64,000 bases of DNA from Cotesia glomerata. Taxonomy: Eukaryota; Arthropoda; Insecta; Hymenoptera; Braconidae. The translations under genes and the position numbers were made by a program. Of this stretch, positions 50,101 through 62,252 are shown in pieces. Below the pieces are notes generated by a model. The model was given only the letters and a program-made list of their open reading frames with translations, was not told the origin of the DNA and did no database searches. Numbering within the stretch: position 1 is the stretch's first letter; the number at the start of each line of letters is the position of its first letter. The stretch is taken from assembly GCF_020080835.1 (NCBI RefSeq), contig NC_058160.1, positions 17,781,152 to 17,845,151 of the forward strand, in the 5' to 3' direction.

Positions 50101-53100
50101 TGAGTATTCAGTCTGTCTGTATCTCAGATCGTCAGACGAGGGTTAGAATCTTCGAGACGCCGTTTTTTCGGTGATTTCAGCGCTTCAACCGGTAGCTGAC
50201 TGTATTTTGACCAGATTTTCTGTGGTTTTCCTGGCCACTATGAGTGAATACTGATCACAGGCGAATACGGGTAGAGAAAAAATGTGAAACGGTCACAGCC
50301 GCTGCAGCGTGTGACTAAAAAATAATTAGCGGAGTCAGAAGGTGGAAACAGAAATCGATAGTCAAATGCAGGAAGGAGAGAGCATGACCTAATAGTTAAT
50401 AGAGGCTAGCTAATATATGCAGATATTCAGTCTCCAAAAACTGGGTCCTTTTAAAATACGTAAAAGTAATACAAATCAAACCAAATAACAAACTAACTAA
50501 TAGTATAGATTTCACGAATTAAAACTTTTTTACCGCCAAAGTTGTAGAAAATCTCCTGAAATCATAATTTTATATTTAAAAATTAATAATTCGATTAAAT
50601 TGATACTAACAATTTTAGCAGCTCGACAAAAGCTTGCACCTTCAATAGCGACAACTGTATAAGCATTATGATTTATGTATCTTATAAATTTTTCTAAGCA
50701 ATAAAAACAGCAAATACAACTTTTTAATCCACATTGTGAACAAACTGAAGTTTCTTTGGTCTTTTCAAATCTACAAGAATGAAAAATAAAAAAAAAATTA
50801 GTTATTTTTAGATTAATCACTAAATTAATTATTTGTCTCATTCCTTTACTTACTTTTGCTGTAAAAACATTAAAATCAATCGCGGCAACTTAAATAGTGT
50901 TATCAAAAATGACCCACAAGCAACGGAACCTAAATGGTAGCTAACCAATTTCCCAATTGCAGAGCACACTGGTGACGAGTTTGATTCTTTACCTCTATAA
51001 GTATGAATATTTCTTAACAATTATATTTATGATGACATTTACACTTAAATATAATAATAAGAAGTATACCTGAAGTACCAATGAGCAACTGCACCGGAAA
51101 TTACAAGGTTTTGGCATCCATTAATAAATTCAGATACCCAAATTAATGCTATTATGTATACCCACCACATGTATTTAATCCAAACTGCATCAACGTACTC
51201 AACAAGAGTGAGTTCTAAAAATTGAAAAATTTTTATTTATATGTATACATTTTTTATGATACTGCAATTCCGCCTAACTAGTATATTCTGTATGAACTAA
51301 TTTCCAATCTTATTGAATTTAAAATTAGATCTCACATAGAATTAAGAACTAGTGAAAAAAAAGTACTTGAATAAATTACTTGAAATATCTCTAAAAGTTA
51401 AATTAGATGTTTGTCTTTCTAGCACTGTATTATAGTCGGATTGTTGATTGATGAGTGTAGGACTTCCAGATGAATTTAACATAAAAATGGATTTATTAGC
51501 AGGAAGATCTAAAACAATATGTATATTAAGTATTCAATCTTTTAAATTCGATATTAAACAATGGTTTATGACTTACTTGACGTAGCGAGACAAATAATGA
51601 TGGTGATCCAGAAGGTAAAAAATAATAAAAGAGCGCAAAATGTTAATAGCGGTTGGAAAAATAATCCAGGTAATTCTGCTAGACATTTAGCACTTTCTTT
51701 AAAAAGAACACCCATAAAACTTATTCGTCGCCGAAGTACACATACAAGTGAAATTATAACGATCGTTATAACTGTAGCAATAATTGAAAATACTAGAAAA
51801 GCAGTTTCATTTCTTAAAGATTCTTCGAGTAGTTCAGTTGGGTTCGTAGCATTTATGGTTTTTTTAATATCTGCGTAAGTCCACCACAGTAAACTAGTAC
51901 CACCTACATAAAATTTAATAAAACATATTTAGCTAATCATAATTATCTTTAACTTACAAAACATCAAAAATTAAAGTACTTGAAATTTTTAGATACATAC
52001 ATATACACGCTCCACTAACTAACACCATAACAATCCATGTTACAAAACTAGCCAGTAAGTGAAAAATTGCTATTGTACATAATGACAATACTAAAAATAA
52101 AAAATTAAATTTACGAAATATTTCGATAAAAAATAAACTTACTAAAGAATTAAATTACAGTATTTAATTCAAGTTACAGAAAACTGTGCTTGGTTAATAA
52201 TTTTTAGATTTTTGAGCCTAAATAGCTACTTTTTGTATACATACCAAAGGCCAAAACAGATAAGAATAAAATTTCTCTCCATGTTTTGTATAAGTCTCCC
52301 AAAATTTGTTCAATAACATCCCAAGAATTAAGTAAGCCATATAAATTATAAACAAGACCCGACGTAACATCTTTAACAATTTTGGGCACACATCGATTTA
52401 AAATTGGAGTACTATCGTAAATTGGAGGTTTTGGGCACATCGTTAAGTTATGTTGATTGTTATAATTACAGGCATTAACCCCAAACTTTGGGTCATCAAA
52501 ACATAATTGTGAGCCAGTATCTTTATAAAATTGACAAATGTTATCGATATTTACCATCAAACGATTTGGACATTCTTTCACACAGATTTTAAATGACTGT
52601 TTAAGATCATTCATGTCAAAGAAAAATAATAATCTGAAAAAAATTTTCATAAATAAATTTTCTTTTCATTCAACGATCAATTTTGTTAAACTAATCAAAT
52701 CCAAGTTAATAGATAATTCTTACGGCTTATCGCTGTTATCTAAAACATATAAATCGGATCGTTTGGTAGCAGGAGTATTTTTCGTTCCGCAGGTATTTCC
52801 AAAGCTATCGTAACCATGGACAAGCCTCATAGGATCACCATACACCAAAGCAAATGCAGCAATCATGATCTACCAAAAGAACAATTTAATCAAAAATACA
52901 TAAGGATCCAATTTATCAGTTATAATAAACTATATCAATATTGTATCAAATCAATTTTATGAAATTATTCTACGATTTGTTTTTAATTTGAAAAGTTAAG
53001 GTAAAATACGTTTAAGAAAGCAAAATTTAAGATAGCATAAATAAAATAAGATTAAAAGCAAAATTAAAATGCATTTTACCAAATTTAACTTTCATTCGAC

Positions 53101-53659
53101 ATCTTTAAAAATTTAAGTTTTATGTTCTTGATCTAAATCAATTCTTCCGAAAAAAACTAAAGATGTATACTTGAAGAAAATTGATGAAACAAGTCTAATT
53201 TGTAATTTATTGTCTAAAAAAAATTTGAAGATTATCAGATATCAGCTATAGCATAATTATGGCATAATCATAAAATATTCAAATAGAATCAAAAATAGAT
53301 AATGTCTGATAAATGAATTTATGTATTTTTTTTTTTTTTTTAGAAATAAAATGGAAATCCATAACGACTCGAAAAAAAAAAAAATATTAAACAAATTTGA
53401 AAAATTGTATTGGTGGTGTATGTTTAAAATATTATCTCATATTTTTCAATATCACAATCTTTGGTATAAATAAAGTTTATAAATATTTACTAATGATGTG
53501 CTACAATATTGAATCCATGTTAATTATTATTAATTATCAATAATTTACCATAAGAAACCAAAAACTTATAAACAAACACAACCAAAAAATATCAGTACAA
53601 CCTCGAACTCTGGGATGTTCGGGTTGTTGTTCATCTTCATCATCTCCATTGCAACACAT
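43030..53659 (-). CDS. SLC44A1: Choline transporter-like protein, CTL1/SLC44A1 type
   Basis: Ten minus-strand exons join in phase to 667 aa: 53659-53549, 52869-52724, 52633-52245, 52090-52007, 51903-51577, 51508-51380, 51214-51070, 50994-50854, 50770-50611 and 43401-43030. Human CTL1 is about 657 aa. The start MCCNGDDED is cytosolic; GCTDIFWLCLFISFWFLM (20-37) begins TM1. A large Cys-rich extracellular loop follows (exons 2-3, with VKECPNR and several N-glycosylation-type NxT/S sites), then about nine more membrane helices. Family hallmarks: SCICCFYCLEKFIRYINHNA (508-527), GVGDFILFLGKVFV near 560-573 and AHCVISLYEMIIDTLFLC near the C-terminus. The family transports choline and ethanolamine across plasma and mitochondrial membranes. 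The last intron (50610-43402) contains a DINE-like element split by an R1-clade LINE. Splice sites look intact, so the gene is probably functional. Confidence 0.93.
44609..46056 (+). pseudogene. LINE ORF1 (gag-like, CCHC zinc knuckles), damaged
   Basis: N-terminal half (44609 to about 45250) is charged, with a coiled-coil-like ALERLEKLTSELHEF stretch. The frame shifts near 45240. The second half includes KWIRPDALIIRP, the RNA-binding-like region IEIRDLDDTTTKEDIQAAL, and zinc knuckles CYKCWHFEHHG, CIRCGQEGHKITDC and CVLC...HHVGTYRC. In-frame stops lie at 45361 and 45853. The final stop TGA (46054-46056) overlaps the ORF2 ATG (46053-46055). ORF1 proteins of R1-clade LINEs bind element RNA and guide nuclear targeting. 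The exact start is uncertain. Confidence 0.75.
46053..49024 (+). pseudogene. LINE ORF2 (endonuclease-reverse transcriptase), damaged
   Basis: Starts MRILQLNLNHCEAAHDLL, the R1-clade opening of the apurinic-like endonuclease domain; AGDFNSWAVDWGS and ASDHSAI are later endonuclease motifs. The reverse transcriptase runs from about 47280 (VPGLDGIPNIAL) through YRPLCMLDTAGKILERI, GQYGFRKGRSTLDAI, GVPQGSVLGPLLWN, the catalytic YADD (47961 region) and YLGVTLDARLNF. The C-terminal Cys-His motif is CPSC...AEHVFFECPRF. Damage: a one-base frameshift near 46545 and one in-frame TAA at 47762-47764. Role: target-primed reverse transcription. Few lesions suggest a fairly recent insertion. Confidence 0.9.
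49461..49791. other. CTL1 intron 9 sequence, no feature seen
   Basis: AT-rich intronic sequence between the DINE-like copy and the next MITE. Confidence 0.4.
49792..50001. mobile_element. 210-bp TA-flanked MITE in CTL1 intron 9
   Basis: Ends CACTGATAAAAAAGTTAACT and CAAGTTAACTGTTTTATCAG followed by AG. TA on both sides (49790-49791 and 50002-50003). Inner words TTGATTCAAGAGAAAA and TTTTCTCTTGACTCAAG repeat on both strands. Tc1/mariner-type by the TA duplication. Confidence 0.7.
50085..50170 (+). repeat. Possible tRNA-derived repeat
   Basis: GTTAGCCGTATGGTTTGAGT (A-box-like) and GAGGGTTAGAATCTTCG (degenerate B-box) are spaced as in a tRNA head. Weak; no cloverleaf. Confidence 0.25.
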
Positions 53660-54204
53660 TTTTGTTATTGTTAACTTATTTTAAATATCAGCTTCATAAA
53701 TTCTTAGATCTAAGAGTCTATTATTCAACAACTAAGGATTTTAAAATTTAGTTTTATACTGACGATACAGCATCAAACAAATTTCGTTTATACTGGATCA
53801 TTCTTTTGATGAAAAATACATAATAACAGTGAAGATAGTCAAAGGTGGAAAGAAAGAGGATCTAACTATTTACATAGGGTCGTAGTATAGTATAATCGTC
53901 AGGCTGGCTATGATAAACTCAGCTGGTTCGTTCAATTCGCGCGTTGGAACAAGGCGGTAGGGCGTTTAATTTTTAATTCGGGGGAGTAAAAAAATAAATA
54001 CTTATCGCGGGAGAATTTAAGTAATATTTGAATTGAAAAGAAAAATATACTTAGTTAGATTTAAATAACACTCATTCCAACATAAAATTGAGATGAAATA
54101 TATGTGAAGCCAATTTATTCGTAATGTGATTGGTCAAATATATCATAAGCATGAAAATATATGGGACATTCCACGCCAAATCAGATGGTTTTAAAAATTT
54201 AGTA
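53660..54204. other. Upstream region of the CTL1-like gene
   Basis: Presumed promoter and 5' UTR on the minus strand. A stretch at 53880-53970 is less AT-rich (GGAACAAGGCGGTAGGGCG). No core promoter element is certain. Confidence 0.35.
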
Positions 54205-55314
54205 CACGGTGAGAAATTTCCATTATTTTTTATTCTGCATGGATTTTAGATATTACAATGGTGCATATTACTAGTGAACCTTATTGACTCAGAATAAAAT
54301 TTTACAATGGCCCATAGAAATTTCCGAAACAAATGAAATCAGACATAGTAAATGGTAGAAATTGAAATTTACCATAGTAAAATGAAATATACAATAATTT
54401 AAATTTCCGAATGTACTATAGCAAAAAAAATAAGAAAACGTTTGTAAAAAATAAAAAATTTTAGAGTAAAAAATGTTTTTAGCAATCAAAAAAAATATCA
54501 AACCAAACAAGATTTTTTTTGTTTGCAATAATTTTTAAAAATATTTTTTTAAAATATAGTTTTTTTTATTTTTTTTTTTAATTTTTAACAATGAACGTAG
54601 GATTTATTTTGGCAGTTAATTTTATTATGAATAATTATAAACACAATATATAACTTTTAAATTATTTTTTATTATTATTAGAAGTGTCGGTTGCAGGTTA
54701 ACCATCAAATGTTTGTTTTCATTTTAATTTTTCACGGTAAATTATTAAATATTTTATTATTTATGAATCTTACAAATTTTCATTAACTATTCATGTGTTG
54801 ATGGATTTATAAATTAATATTTATTTAAAACTTAATGTTTATTGCAATTTTCATAACACCGTTAACCACTACTGATAGCGTCTGTAGACTTATGTTGACA
54901 AAACAAAGCAGCACGAAAAAATGAAAGAGCGCGCGTCGCGACTGACGCGCATACGTTTACTATGGGACATTTGAAAATTTCATAGTCACAATTTTAAATT
55001 TAAACCGAGTACACGTGACTAAATGTGAAACTTTTTTATAAATTTTTATTGTCGACTGAGCAACAGAAATTTTACTATGGAACTATAATGAAAAGTTTTA
55101 AGCACACTAACAGTTTTTGTTCTGTCAGTTTACGAAAATTTTTTATATATGTTTACGTAACAGTTGCATGGTCAAATTTACTATGGTCCCTAGTAAATAT
55201 TGATTGGTACAATATGATATTCTTAAATTTTTATGGTAATATTTTGAATTGAGTCATTAAGGTTCAGTCTTATTATGTACGCATAGTAAATTTCTACAGA
55301 AATTTCTCACCGTG
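54205..55314. mobile_element. 1.11 kb TA-flanked non-autonomous element (CACGGTGAGAAATTT ends)
   Basis: Ends CACGGTGAGAAATTTCCATT and its inverse GAAATTTCTCACCGTG, with TA at 54203-54204 and 55315-55316. A 555-bp inverted deletion derivative is at 62253-62807. A 75-codon frame present in both copies (55025-55252 here) has no family resemblance and is probably chance. Tc1/mariner-type by TA duplication. Confidence 0.75.
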
Positions 55315-55394
55315 TACTCATCGAAAAACTCATCTTTCTAAATTTTGAGATTTTTTTTATCATTGGTTCAAAAGATATGGAATTTTCAAAAAAA

Positions 55395-56146
55395 CCGCTC
55401 TCTTCATGATTTTTTGCTTATAACTTTTTGAAAAATGTTTTAAATAAAAAAACTCAAAGGAGAAAAAAGTTTCGCTTTTTCATTTACTTTTAGAAAAAAA
55501 AAAATACAAATAATTTTTAGGAAAAATTTTTCCGCGTTGTTTTCGAGTTTTAAAATTTTGAAGTCGTTTTCTGAAAATCAAGCATATCCGATTTTCTTGA
55601 AAATTCGTGACAACAAACTACTATCTATTCCACAACTCTTCAGGTGGTTGCAGTCGTGGGCCCTCCGTGGCTACTATTTTTTTTTGATTTTTGAAAATTA
55701 AATAAGTTTTTTTTTTCCTATTAAAAATCATTAATTGCTTTTTTTGTCATTATAAATTATTTTCTACATCGTTTTTCAGTATTTTTTTAGAATTCTCCGC
55801 AATCAAAGAATTTTTCAAATAATTTGTTAAATCTGTTTTAACCCTTTAGAGTCAGAGGATCTTGAAACGTCTACGCGTGAGAGTAGTGGGGAAAGCACAA
55901 ATCCGTAGTAAGACCCAAGAGTGGGGTTTCAAGGTCAGACTCTAAAGGGTTAAAATGGGATATGATTGATTTTCAGAAAACGACTTTAAAGTTTTAAAAC
56001 TCGAAAATAACACAGAAAAATTTTTTCAAAAAATCATTCGTATTTTTTTTCTAAAAGTCCATGGAAAAACAAAACTTTTTTATCCTGTGTTTTTTTATTT
56101 AAACCATTTTTTAAAAAGTTATAAGCAAAAAATCATGAAGGGAGCG
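55395..56146. repeat. Large inverted repeat cut by the assembly gap
   Basis: Left arm 55395 to about 55600 (CGCTCTCTTCATGATTTTTT, then GCTTATAACTTTTTGAAAAA ... AAGTCGTTTTCTGAAAATCA) returns inverted at 55967-56146 (TGATTTTCAGAAAACGACTT ... GTTATAAGCAAAAAATCATG). The right arm is broken by the N gap at 56147. A TTAA MITE lies in the loop. Confidence 0.75.
55838..55953. mobile_element. TTAACCCTTTAGAGTC MITE
   Basis: Ends TTAACCCTTTAGAGTCAGA and CAGACTCTAAAGGGTTAA, within the loop of the large inverted repeat. Similar border to the TTAACCCTTCG family but a different inner sequence. Confidence 0.65.
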
Positions 56147-56246
56147 NNNNNNNNNNNNNNNNNNNNNNNNNNNNNNNNNNNNNNNNNNNNNNNNNNNNNN
56201 NNNNNNNNNNNNNNNNNNNNNNNNNNNNNNNNNNNNNNNNNNNNNN
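56147..56246. other. Assembly gap (100 N)
   Basis: Exactly 100 N; it interrupts the right arm of the inverted repeat. Confidence 0.98.
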
Positions 56247-57220
56247 CCCAATTATTGACGGGGGTCTAAATATTGACACCCTAAATTATTTTTAAATATA
56301 TTAAATTATCTGTAATAAGAATAACGATCAAATAAATTTTTATTAAATTCTAATTGGATTAAAAAATTGAAAAAATCACATTCAGTTCAAAATATTAAAC
56401 ATACCATTATTAAAAATAAAGTTAGCACCAGTTCATCAAATCAGCTTACGAGCCGTCTATTTTCTTACAAACAAACTTTAAGCGAAAGTACTTTTTTAAC
56501 TGCCGAGTTTAAATTGTTTTTCATGTAATTATATGATCTATTTTTTTTAATTAACAATATATGAAAGAATGATAGAATTAAATAATTGAAATTAATCAGG
56601 CTTTACGAGATTTAAATAATGGGAGCCACACCAGCTCCATAATTTTTATGGTGAATCCTGGCATATTAACAGCCAGTCGACAGCGCTATGACGCCTTTTT
56701 TAAAGGCATAAAATACGTTATATACGCGATTATATTCAAGGCTATTAACTTGGTGTTTAATAACTCCGGCGTGTTTTAGTGTTAAATAAGTTTTAAATAA
56801 ATTTGTTATATTTTTCATAATAGTTATTCATTCATAGGAATGATAAGTAATTAACTTTAATAATATGGATTACTTTATACCAAGTTTTTCTTTTGATAAC
56901 AATATAAATCAAATGACTCGACGCATGCCGCAGTAGGGGCGTCACACTAGTGGGTATGGTACGCCAATAATTAGATCAATCAAGTCTTAACCCCAATAAT
57001 TGGTGTATCCAGATCATATATTTAATTATTTAAAATTAATTAGTAAATATCACTGATTATAATTTTAAAAAAAGAAATTGATTAGTTAAAACATTACTGA
57101 AGACATTACCACAAACAAAATTCATCGATTTATTATATTTGATTGCTTAAAAAAATGAAATCATAACTTTATCTCTTATAGCGTCAAGTAATTGGGGCTT
57201 TTACCTTACAATACATACAA
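56247..57220. repeat. AT-rich block with AATTATTGGGG / TGTCAATA motifs
   Basis: 56250-56370 is an inverted copy of 30835-30965. Variants of the word recur: CCCAATTATTGACGGG and ATTGACACCCTAAATT (near 56250-56285), TTAACCCCAATAATTGGTGT (near 56988) and TCAAGTAATTGGGGCTTTTA (57184). No gene recognised. Confidence 0.5.
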
Positions 57221-57627
57221 TTATAATTTTTAAATCACTTCACTATCTAAATAAAAAGCTTGGTAAAAATCTTGTATAAGAATAATATTTAAAGTAAATG
57301 GTCTTGATTCAAGTTGAAAATTTATTTTATCAAAGAAATTAGTTTTTGGTTTGAGTAAACTTTATTTGTCTCAGAAATTTAACTTTAATAAAGATCAATG
57401 TCTTATCTCTCAAACACTTTTTGCAAAGCATAGGTAATATATAAGTCATAGTATGTAGGTGCCGCACGTATGTTTTCCATGCGAGAAATTGCGCGCGCAA
57501 CAACAACAGTATAGATATAGATATCATCCTCGGTTACTTAATATTTAAATTAAATTTTCGGGTTTATTTTCACCTCACAGTGGTGAGCTAAAGTTTTCGC
57601 ATATTATCTCGCCAGGTGTAAACTAAA

Positions 57628-57782
57628 GGGCGACGTATCGGTCAAGGAAGTTCATTTTGTCGAATATCGCAGAGAAATACTGGCAGTAATGTGTCTTTTG
57701 ATCAACGGCAGCAAGGTTGGTGATGTTTTGAGGCGTGCAAAAAGCCGTTTCAGTAGTCTCGGAGCGCCTTGCTGAAATCACC
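57628..57782 (-). other. Exon-like open segment of unknown identity
   Basis: On the minus strand TTTAATTTTCAG (acceptor-like) is followed by an open 51-codon segment reading VISARRSETTETAFCTPQ... to QYFSAIFDKMNFLDRYVAL and a TAG stop. It is GC-richer than its surroundings. It could be the last exon of a host gene or a transposon piece. I recognise no family and found no partner exon with confidence. Confidence 0.25.
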
Positions 57783-58792
57783 TGAAAATTAAAGAATATT
57801 TTAATTTTATTCTTACTATTAGTGACATTAAAATGGTTATATATATTACTTTTTCATAAAAATACCGGCACTTTTTTCCATTTAATTTAAAGCAGTGTTG
57901 TTCCAGTAGAGGCCTTGTTTTTATTTCTTTTTGAAATTAAAATAGAACTGTTAATTACTAAAAAGAAATATACAAACAAAGTATATTTATTTTGCTCATC
58001 AAAATGGTTATTATTAGTTCTTACGTCGTAAAAAACTTTCGATTTTACGTGATTCGAGTGAAAACAAACGGTCGCGCTTTTCAGGAGTTCTCGTGTATCG
58101 CTATAATGGCCTATATCGTTATCTGCTTGAATATATATTGCATTTGCATTATATAGAACAGGCGCATTTTATTTTATTTATTTTGTTTCAATGCCAGTTG
58201 TCATTAACTTCAGATAATAAATTATTATTATTAGCATTAAGAATGATTAAAATAATACTTTAAACGTTAATATTAAATACTTTTTAAAACCGCTGGTTAC
58301 GGATATCATTTACTATTTTTCCGAAGATCGGTGTTTTTACTCAATTAAAGAGTTCTATATTTCAAAGCCATTCTCCCCGATCCAAATTGATGTTAGGCTA
58401 ATTTTAAATTTTTACATTGGGCCTTTTATTTATTAGCCTTTGGGCTCTATTCTTTACTTATTATTTACTTTCAACACATTACTGTCGGTATGAGCACCTC
58501 ATACCAACCTGCGGTCGGCGTGTCTACCTGTAACAATTAAAAATCTTTATTTTAATCGAAGATTAAGCAAATATGTTATATTTTACTGTGGTGAAATAAT
58601 AATGTGGTGAAAATAAATAATAAGTAAAAATTAAAATTCAAAAAGATAAAATAGAAATTTTATCCAAAAACATAAAAACCAAATTTTTTTCCAACTTTTA
58701 AAGGCAAAAAGCTATCAAAATCTTTATTTTTTCCTGTGAAAAAAGTTTTTAATAATTATTCACCAAGTTATGGCCCGAAATGGGATTGACCC
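57783..58792. other. Intergenic DNA, no gene recognised
   Basis: Mostly AT-rich. A small hairpin GGTATGAGGTGCTCATACC (complement, about 58487-58505) is present. Nothing else seen. Confidence 0.4.
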
Positions 58793-59045
58793 CCCAGATA
58801 GCAAAATGACGTATTAAGTTATTCCGAATGAGCTCAGATTTCTGATTTGGACGTCAGAGTCTACGTCTAAAAGACGTCTTTAAGACCTTCTGAAGAGGTC
58901 GAATGCGCCGCTTATTGTAGACTTTAAGAACTCATCAAAACGAGCTCTTAAAGAGCTCTTTTTTCTGAACTCGCACAAATGAATGATTTTTTATCTCTAT
59001 ACGCTATTATAATGATAACAATAATAAGAATACAACAAAAATAAT

Positions 59046-59079
<34 letters not shown>

Positions 59080-60159
59080 GTAAATTATGAAAAATAATTC
59101 AGAGTTTCATAAAGCACCGATGCTGATTTCGAATGTTTATTATTTTAGTTAGACCTAATATTGTCGGTTTAAAGAGAGAAAGTGAAAATCGCAATTGCCG
59201 TAACTAAGATTCGAACCCGAGTCGCGCGCGTGCTAGATCAATACCTAAGCCCCTACGCTGTTCAAACGATATGTCGTTACACATCTCATTATTCTTATAA
59301 GCTAAATTTATATAGTGATGAAATGTTGCGATCATTGTCTATATTATTTATTCTATTTGATACTGTGTATCGATAGAGAAAAAGTAACTTTTACGAATAT
59401 TTATATACTAAAAAGTATTCAAAAGTCTACCTGTAATATTTTTTTAAATAGTCTATATAAATTTTGTTTACTTTTCACAATATAAAATCTAATAGATAAA
59501 TTAATAAATATTAAAAATTCAACAATAATTAATAAGTATATAGTTATAAGATATCGTTAAATTCGAATAAAATGTTTAAAATTAATACATGCAAAGTACT
59601 CCTTAAATGTAGAAAGTTCACATAATTTTTTCAGATTAGAATCCAATTTTATTATTTTATCTAAATTAGTTTGATTACGAACCAGATTTTAACATTATTG
59701 CCTATTACTTCATAATATAATTTAAAATTTTTGAAAAATTTAATTAACCTGGATTAAGAGAAATGAGTTAACCTATGCCAAGTGTATATCTATATATTAA
59801 TCTATTCAAATTGTTTTAAATCATTTAATTCGAATTATTTTTAATCATTTTCAATTTAATTTCTCAATCAGGAAAGTAATAAATGAAAAATGAATAAGAT
59901 TTTGACAGCTTTATATTAAAAAGAAATTTGTGTTTTTGTTTATAATGTCTATAAGCTCATTATACGCAACTCAAAAAGAAGTCCAAAAAAGGGACTCAGT
60001 TAGATGTCAGAAAATTGACTCCAAACTTATGAGTTCATTAAGAGCTCTTAGTTCTGACCTCGTAAAAAAGAGCTCCTTAAGACGTCACATTAGGACTTCT
60101 ATAAGAAGTTTTTTAAAAGACTTCATACTGAAATCTTTCTGACTTGGATGCTGACTGGG
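58793..60159. mobile_element. 1.37 kb non-autonomous element with CCCAG...CTGGG ends
   Basis: Left end CCCAGATAGCAAAATGACGT; right end, complemented, CCCAGTCAGCATCCAAGTCA. Both subterminal regions (58850-58980 and 59965-60145) are rich in short words such as AAGACGTC, GAGCTCTT and AAGAAGT on both strands. The middle is AT-rich with an (ATA)n run near 59040-59080 and a tRNA-like segment. No transposase. Confidence 0.5.
59180..59275 (-). repeat. tRNA-derived (SINE-type) segment
   Basis: On the minus strand GGGTTCGAATCTTAGTTACG gives a B-box, preceded by TAGGGGCTTAGGTATTGATC (A-box-like) about 30 bases upstream. No full cloverleaf, so a tRNA-derived repeat. Confidence 0.4.
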
Positions 60160-61388
60160 CCCACTTTTAAATTACATAAGTCTAAATAAAATAGTTGAAT
60201 TTAAAAAAAAAAAAGAAGAAAATTGAAATTTTTTTGGGAAGCTAACAAATCTTTTGTATTTGGAAATATCATTTCGATACATCATTTTTAGTATTCCTTA
60301 AAAATTTGATAAATATCAAAAAAAATTTCTTCAAACTAATTTATTTGTACTACAATATTGTAGATAAAGAAATTTAAATAATAATTAATTATAAAAATAA
60401 CTATTTGTAAAAATAAAAAGTAGCCGTACAATTCATCAAGATGCATGGACTAGTAGTGCAATATTTATCTAAGAAGTTAAAACGCATATTAGTTTTAGAT
60501 AAAAAAAAATGAAATTTTGCATAAGTGCACACTCGCGTGCTCGTTACTTAAAGTATACTGCTTTCATGTGCTTAAGTACTAGTTTGAAAAAAATATTTGA
60601 AATTATTAAAATCACTTAAAATTATACAATATTTAAAAAGATTGTATTTTTACAACGATACAAATTTACACTTTGCACTGAGCTAATATTTTCAAATGTT
60701 TTTTTTTCTAATCAGAACTATCAATTGACCAATATTAAGTCAGTAAGATTTTAATCATACGAATTTATACATCGTAGACCGTTCTTAAGAACTTCGACTT
60801 ATGATTGACTACAACTCTCGCGTATTTTAATTTAAAGGATAATTAAAAAAAAATTGAAAATTATCATAATGCGGACGGCACATATTATGAGGCATTTCAT
60901 GTCAAATAAACAACTTCTGAACCAGACCGCTTTCGATTTTGCTAAAAATTTTCTATCTTTATCTTCTCCCTCTCTCTGCCAAGATGTTTTTAAAATTTCT
61001 ACCCGACCTAGTGTAGTTGATTAATAGATTAAAAGAAAATGGCTATTTTTTTTTAATTTATAAAATGTTTTCATTTATTTACTTCTCGATAAGATATATT
61101 TTTAAATATTAATTTTTTAATACATTTTTAAGAAAACAATATAAAGAAATTTAAGTATTGAGGTATTATAAAGTACTTTTTTTTTTTTTTTTTTTTTTTT
61201 TTGAAAGAACAATTGCAATTGGCTTAATATTCAACATTCTTAATTTTTTTTTATAAATTATAATTTCACACAATAAATGAAAAATAATAAAAAAATCCTA
61301 TAAATTTACCAAAATAAATTTAATTGTGAGAGTTAATGTTTTTAAATAAAAAAATAAAAAAATTTCGAGAAATTAATAAAAAAAAATT
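60160..61388. other. AT-rich intergenic DNA, no gene recognised
   Basis: Includes a ~24-base T-run at about 61179-61202. No gene or repeat boundary identified. Confidence 0.45.
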
Positions 61389-62086
61389 AGAAAAACGGTA
61401 GACCCTAAGGGCCATCCCTATTGTATACAACTTCCCGCTAATTCCATACCTAGGTGCTTAAAATTTCACTAATGATGTTTTTGAACTCTTCAAGTTCAAA
61501 AATACAATTTATGTGTTATTTTTAGCTCTCCAAACTTAAAGAGATAGGTTTTCTATGCTTTTGAGCTCTTCGAGCTCAAAAGTCTGATAGAAGATTCATA
61601 GAACAATATTTTTTGAATTTTCTAATCGCAATAACTTTTGAATGAATCAACCGATTTTTACGTGGTTGGCGGCATTTGACGCAGTTTTTTCAGTTTCATG
61701 AAGAATTTTCAAGTTTGAATTGATAAATATAGGAAATTTGGAGTAATTCCGAAAAAACACTTTTTTCGGTTTTCTTTCGTTCATGATATCTCTAGAACGA
61801 ATCAACCGATTTTGACCGGATTAGCGGCGATCGACGTGATTTTTCAAGGTTAAGAGCGAATTAGTTTTTGGAGTTGATCGATAAAGCCGTTTAAATGTTA
61901 TTCCAAAAAAACCACTTTCAAAATCAATTTTTTTCTTATTTTTTTTTAGATTTTTCAAAATTTCTCAAAATCTATCGGTCCGAATCGGTTCAAATTATTA
62001 GGAAATCTAAGTTTGAGGGAACTCTTTAGAACGCCGTTTGGTAGGTTCCGATCGGTATAGTCGTTCAAAAGTTATAAGCGATTCAC

Positions 62087-62125
<39 letters not shown>

Positions 62126-62127
62126 CT
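61389..62127 (-). mobile_element. DINE-1/Helentron-like element, copy F, ending at a CA tract
   Basis: Starts TTAGAAAAACGGTAGACCCT and CAACTTCCCGCTAATTCC. Contains the GAGCTC...GAGCTCAAAAG blocks and the TCGATAAAGCCGTTTAAATG segment. It reaches a (CA)n tract at about 62093-62123 and is cut there by LINE sequence; the second half of the family is missing. Confidence 0.65.
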
Positions 62128-62252
62128 GCAGTGAGACGGAAAAGGCAGTGCTAAACACGATGAAGGAAATTACTGCCGCATGTGACGCCTCTATGCCGCG
62201 GCTGAAAAACCAGAGCTTCCACAGGCCGGCGTACTGGTGGTCAGCAGACATA
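62128..62252 (+). mobile_element. Fragment of a second R1-clade LINE (ORF2) next to a CA tract
   Basis: An open segment reads CSETEKAVLNTMKEITAACD then ASMPR and PAYWWSADI. It aligns with the region between endonuclease and reverse transcriptase of the 44127-49278 LINE (AVEKTKDLMTRIAQACDTCM, then VHWWNDQI) but is clearly a different element. The CA tract is immediately upstream. Strongly truncated at both ends. Confidence 0.65.

Noticed and set aside
55025..55252. 75-codon frame also present at 62315-62542
   Set aside because: Shared because both loci are copies of the same TA-flanked element; no motif or codon signal supports a protein.
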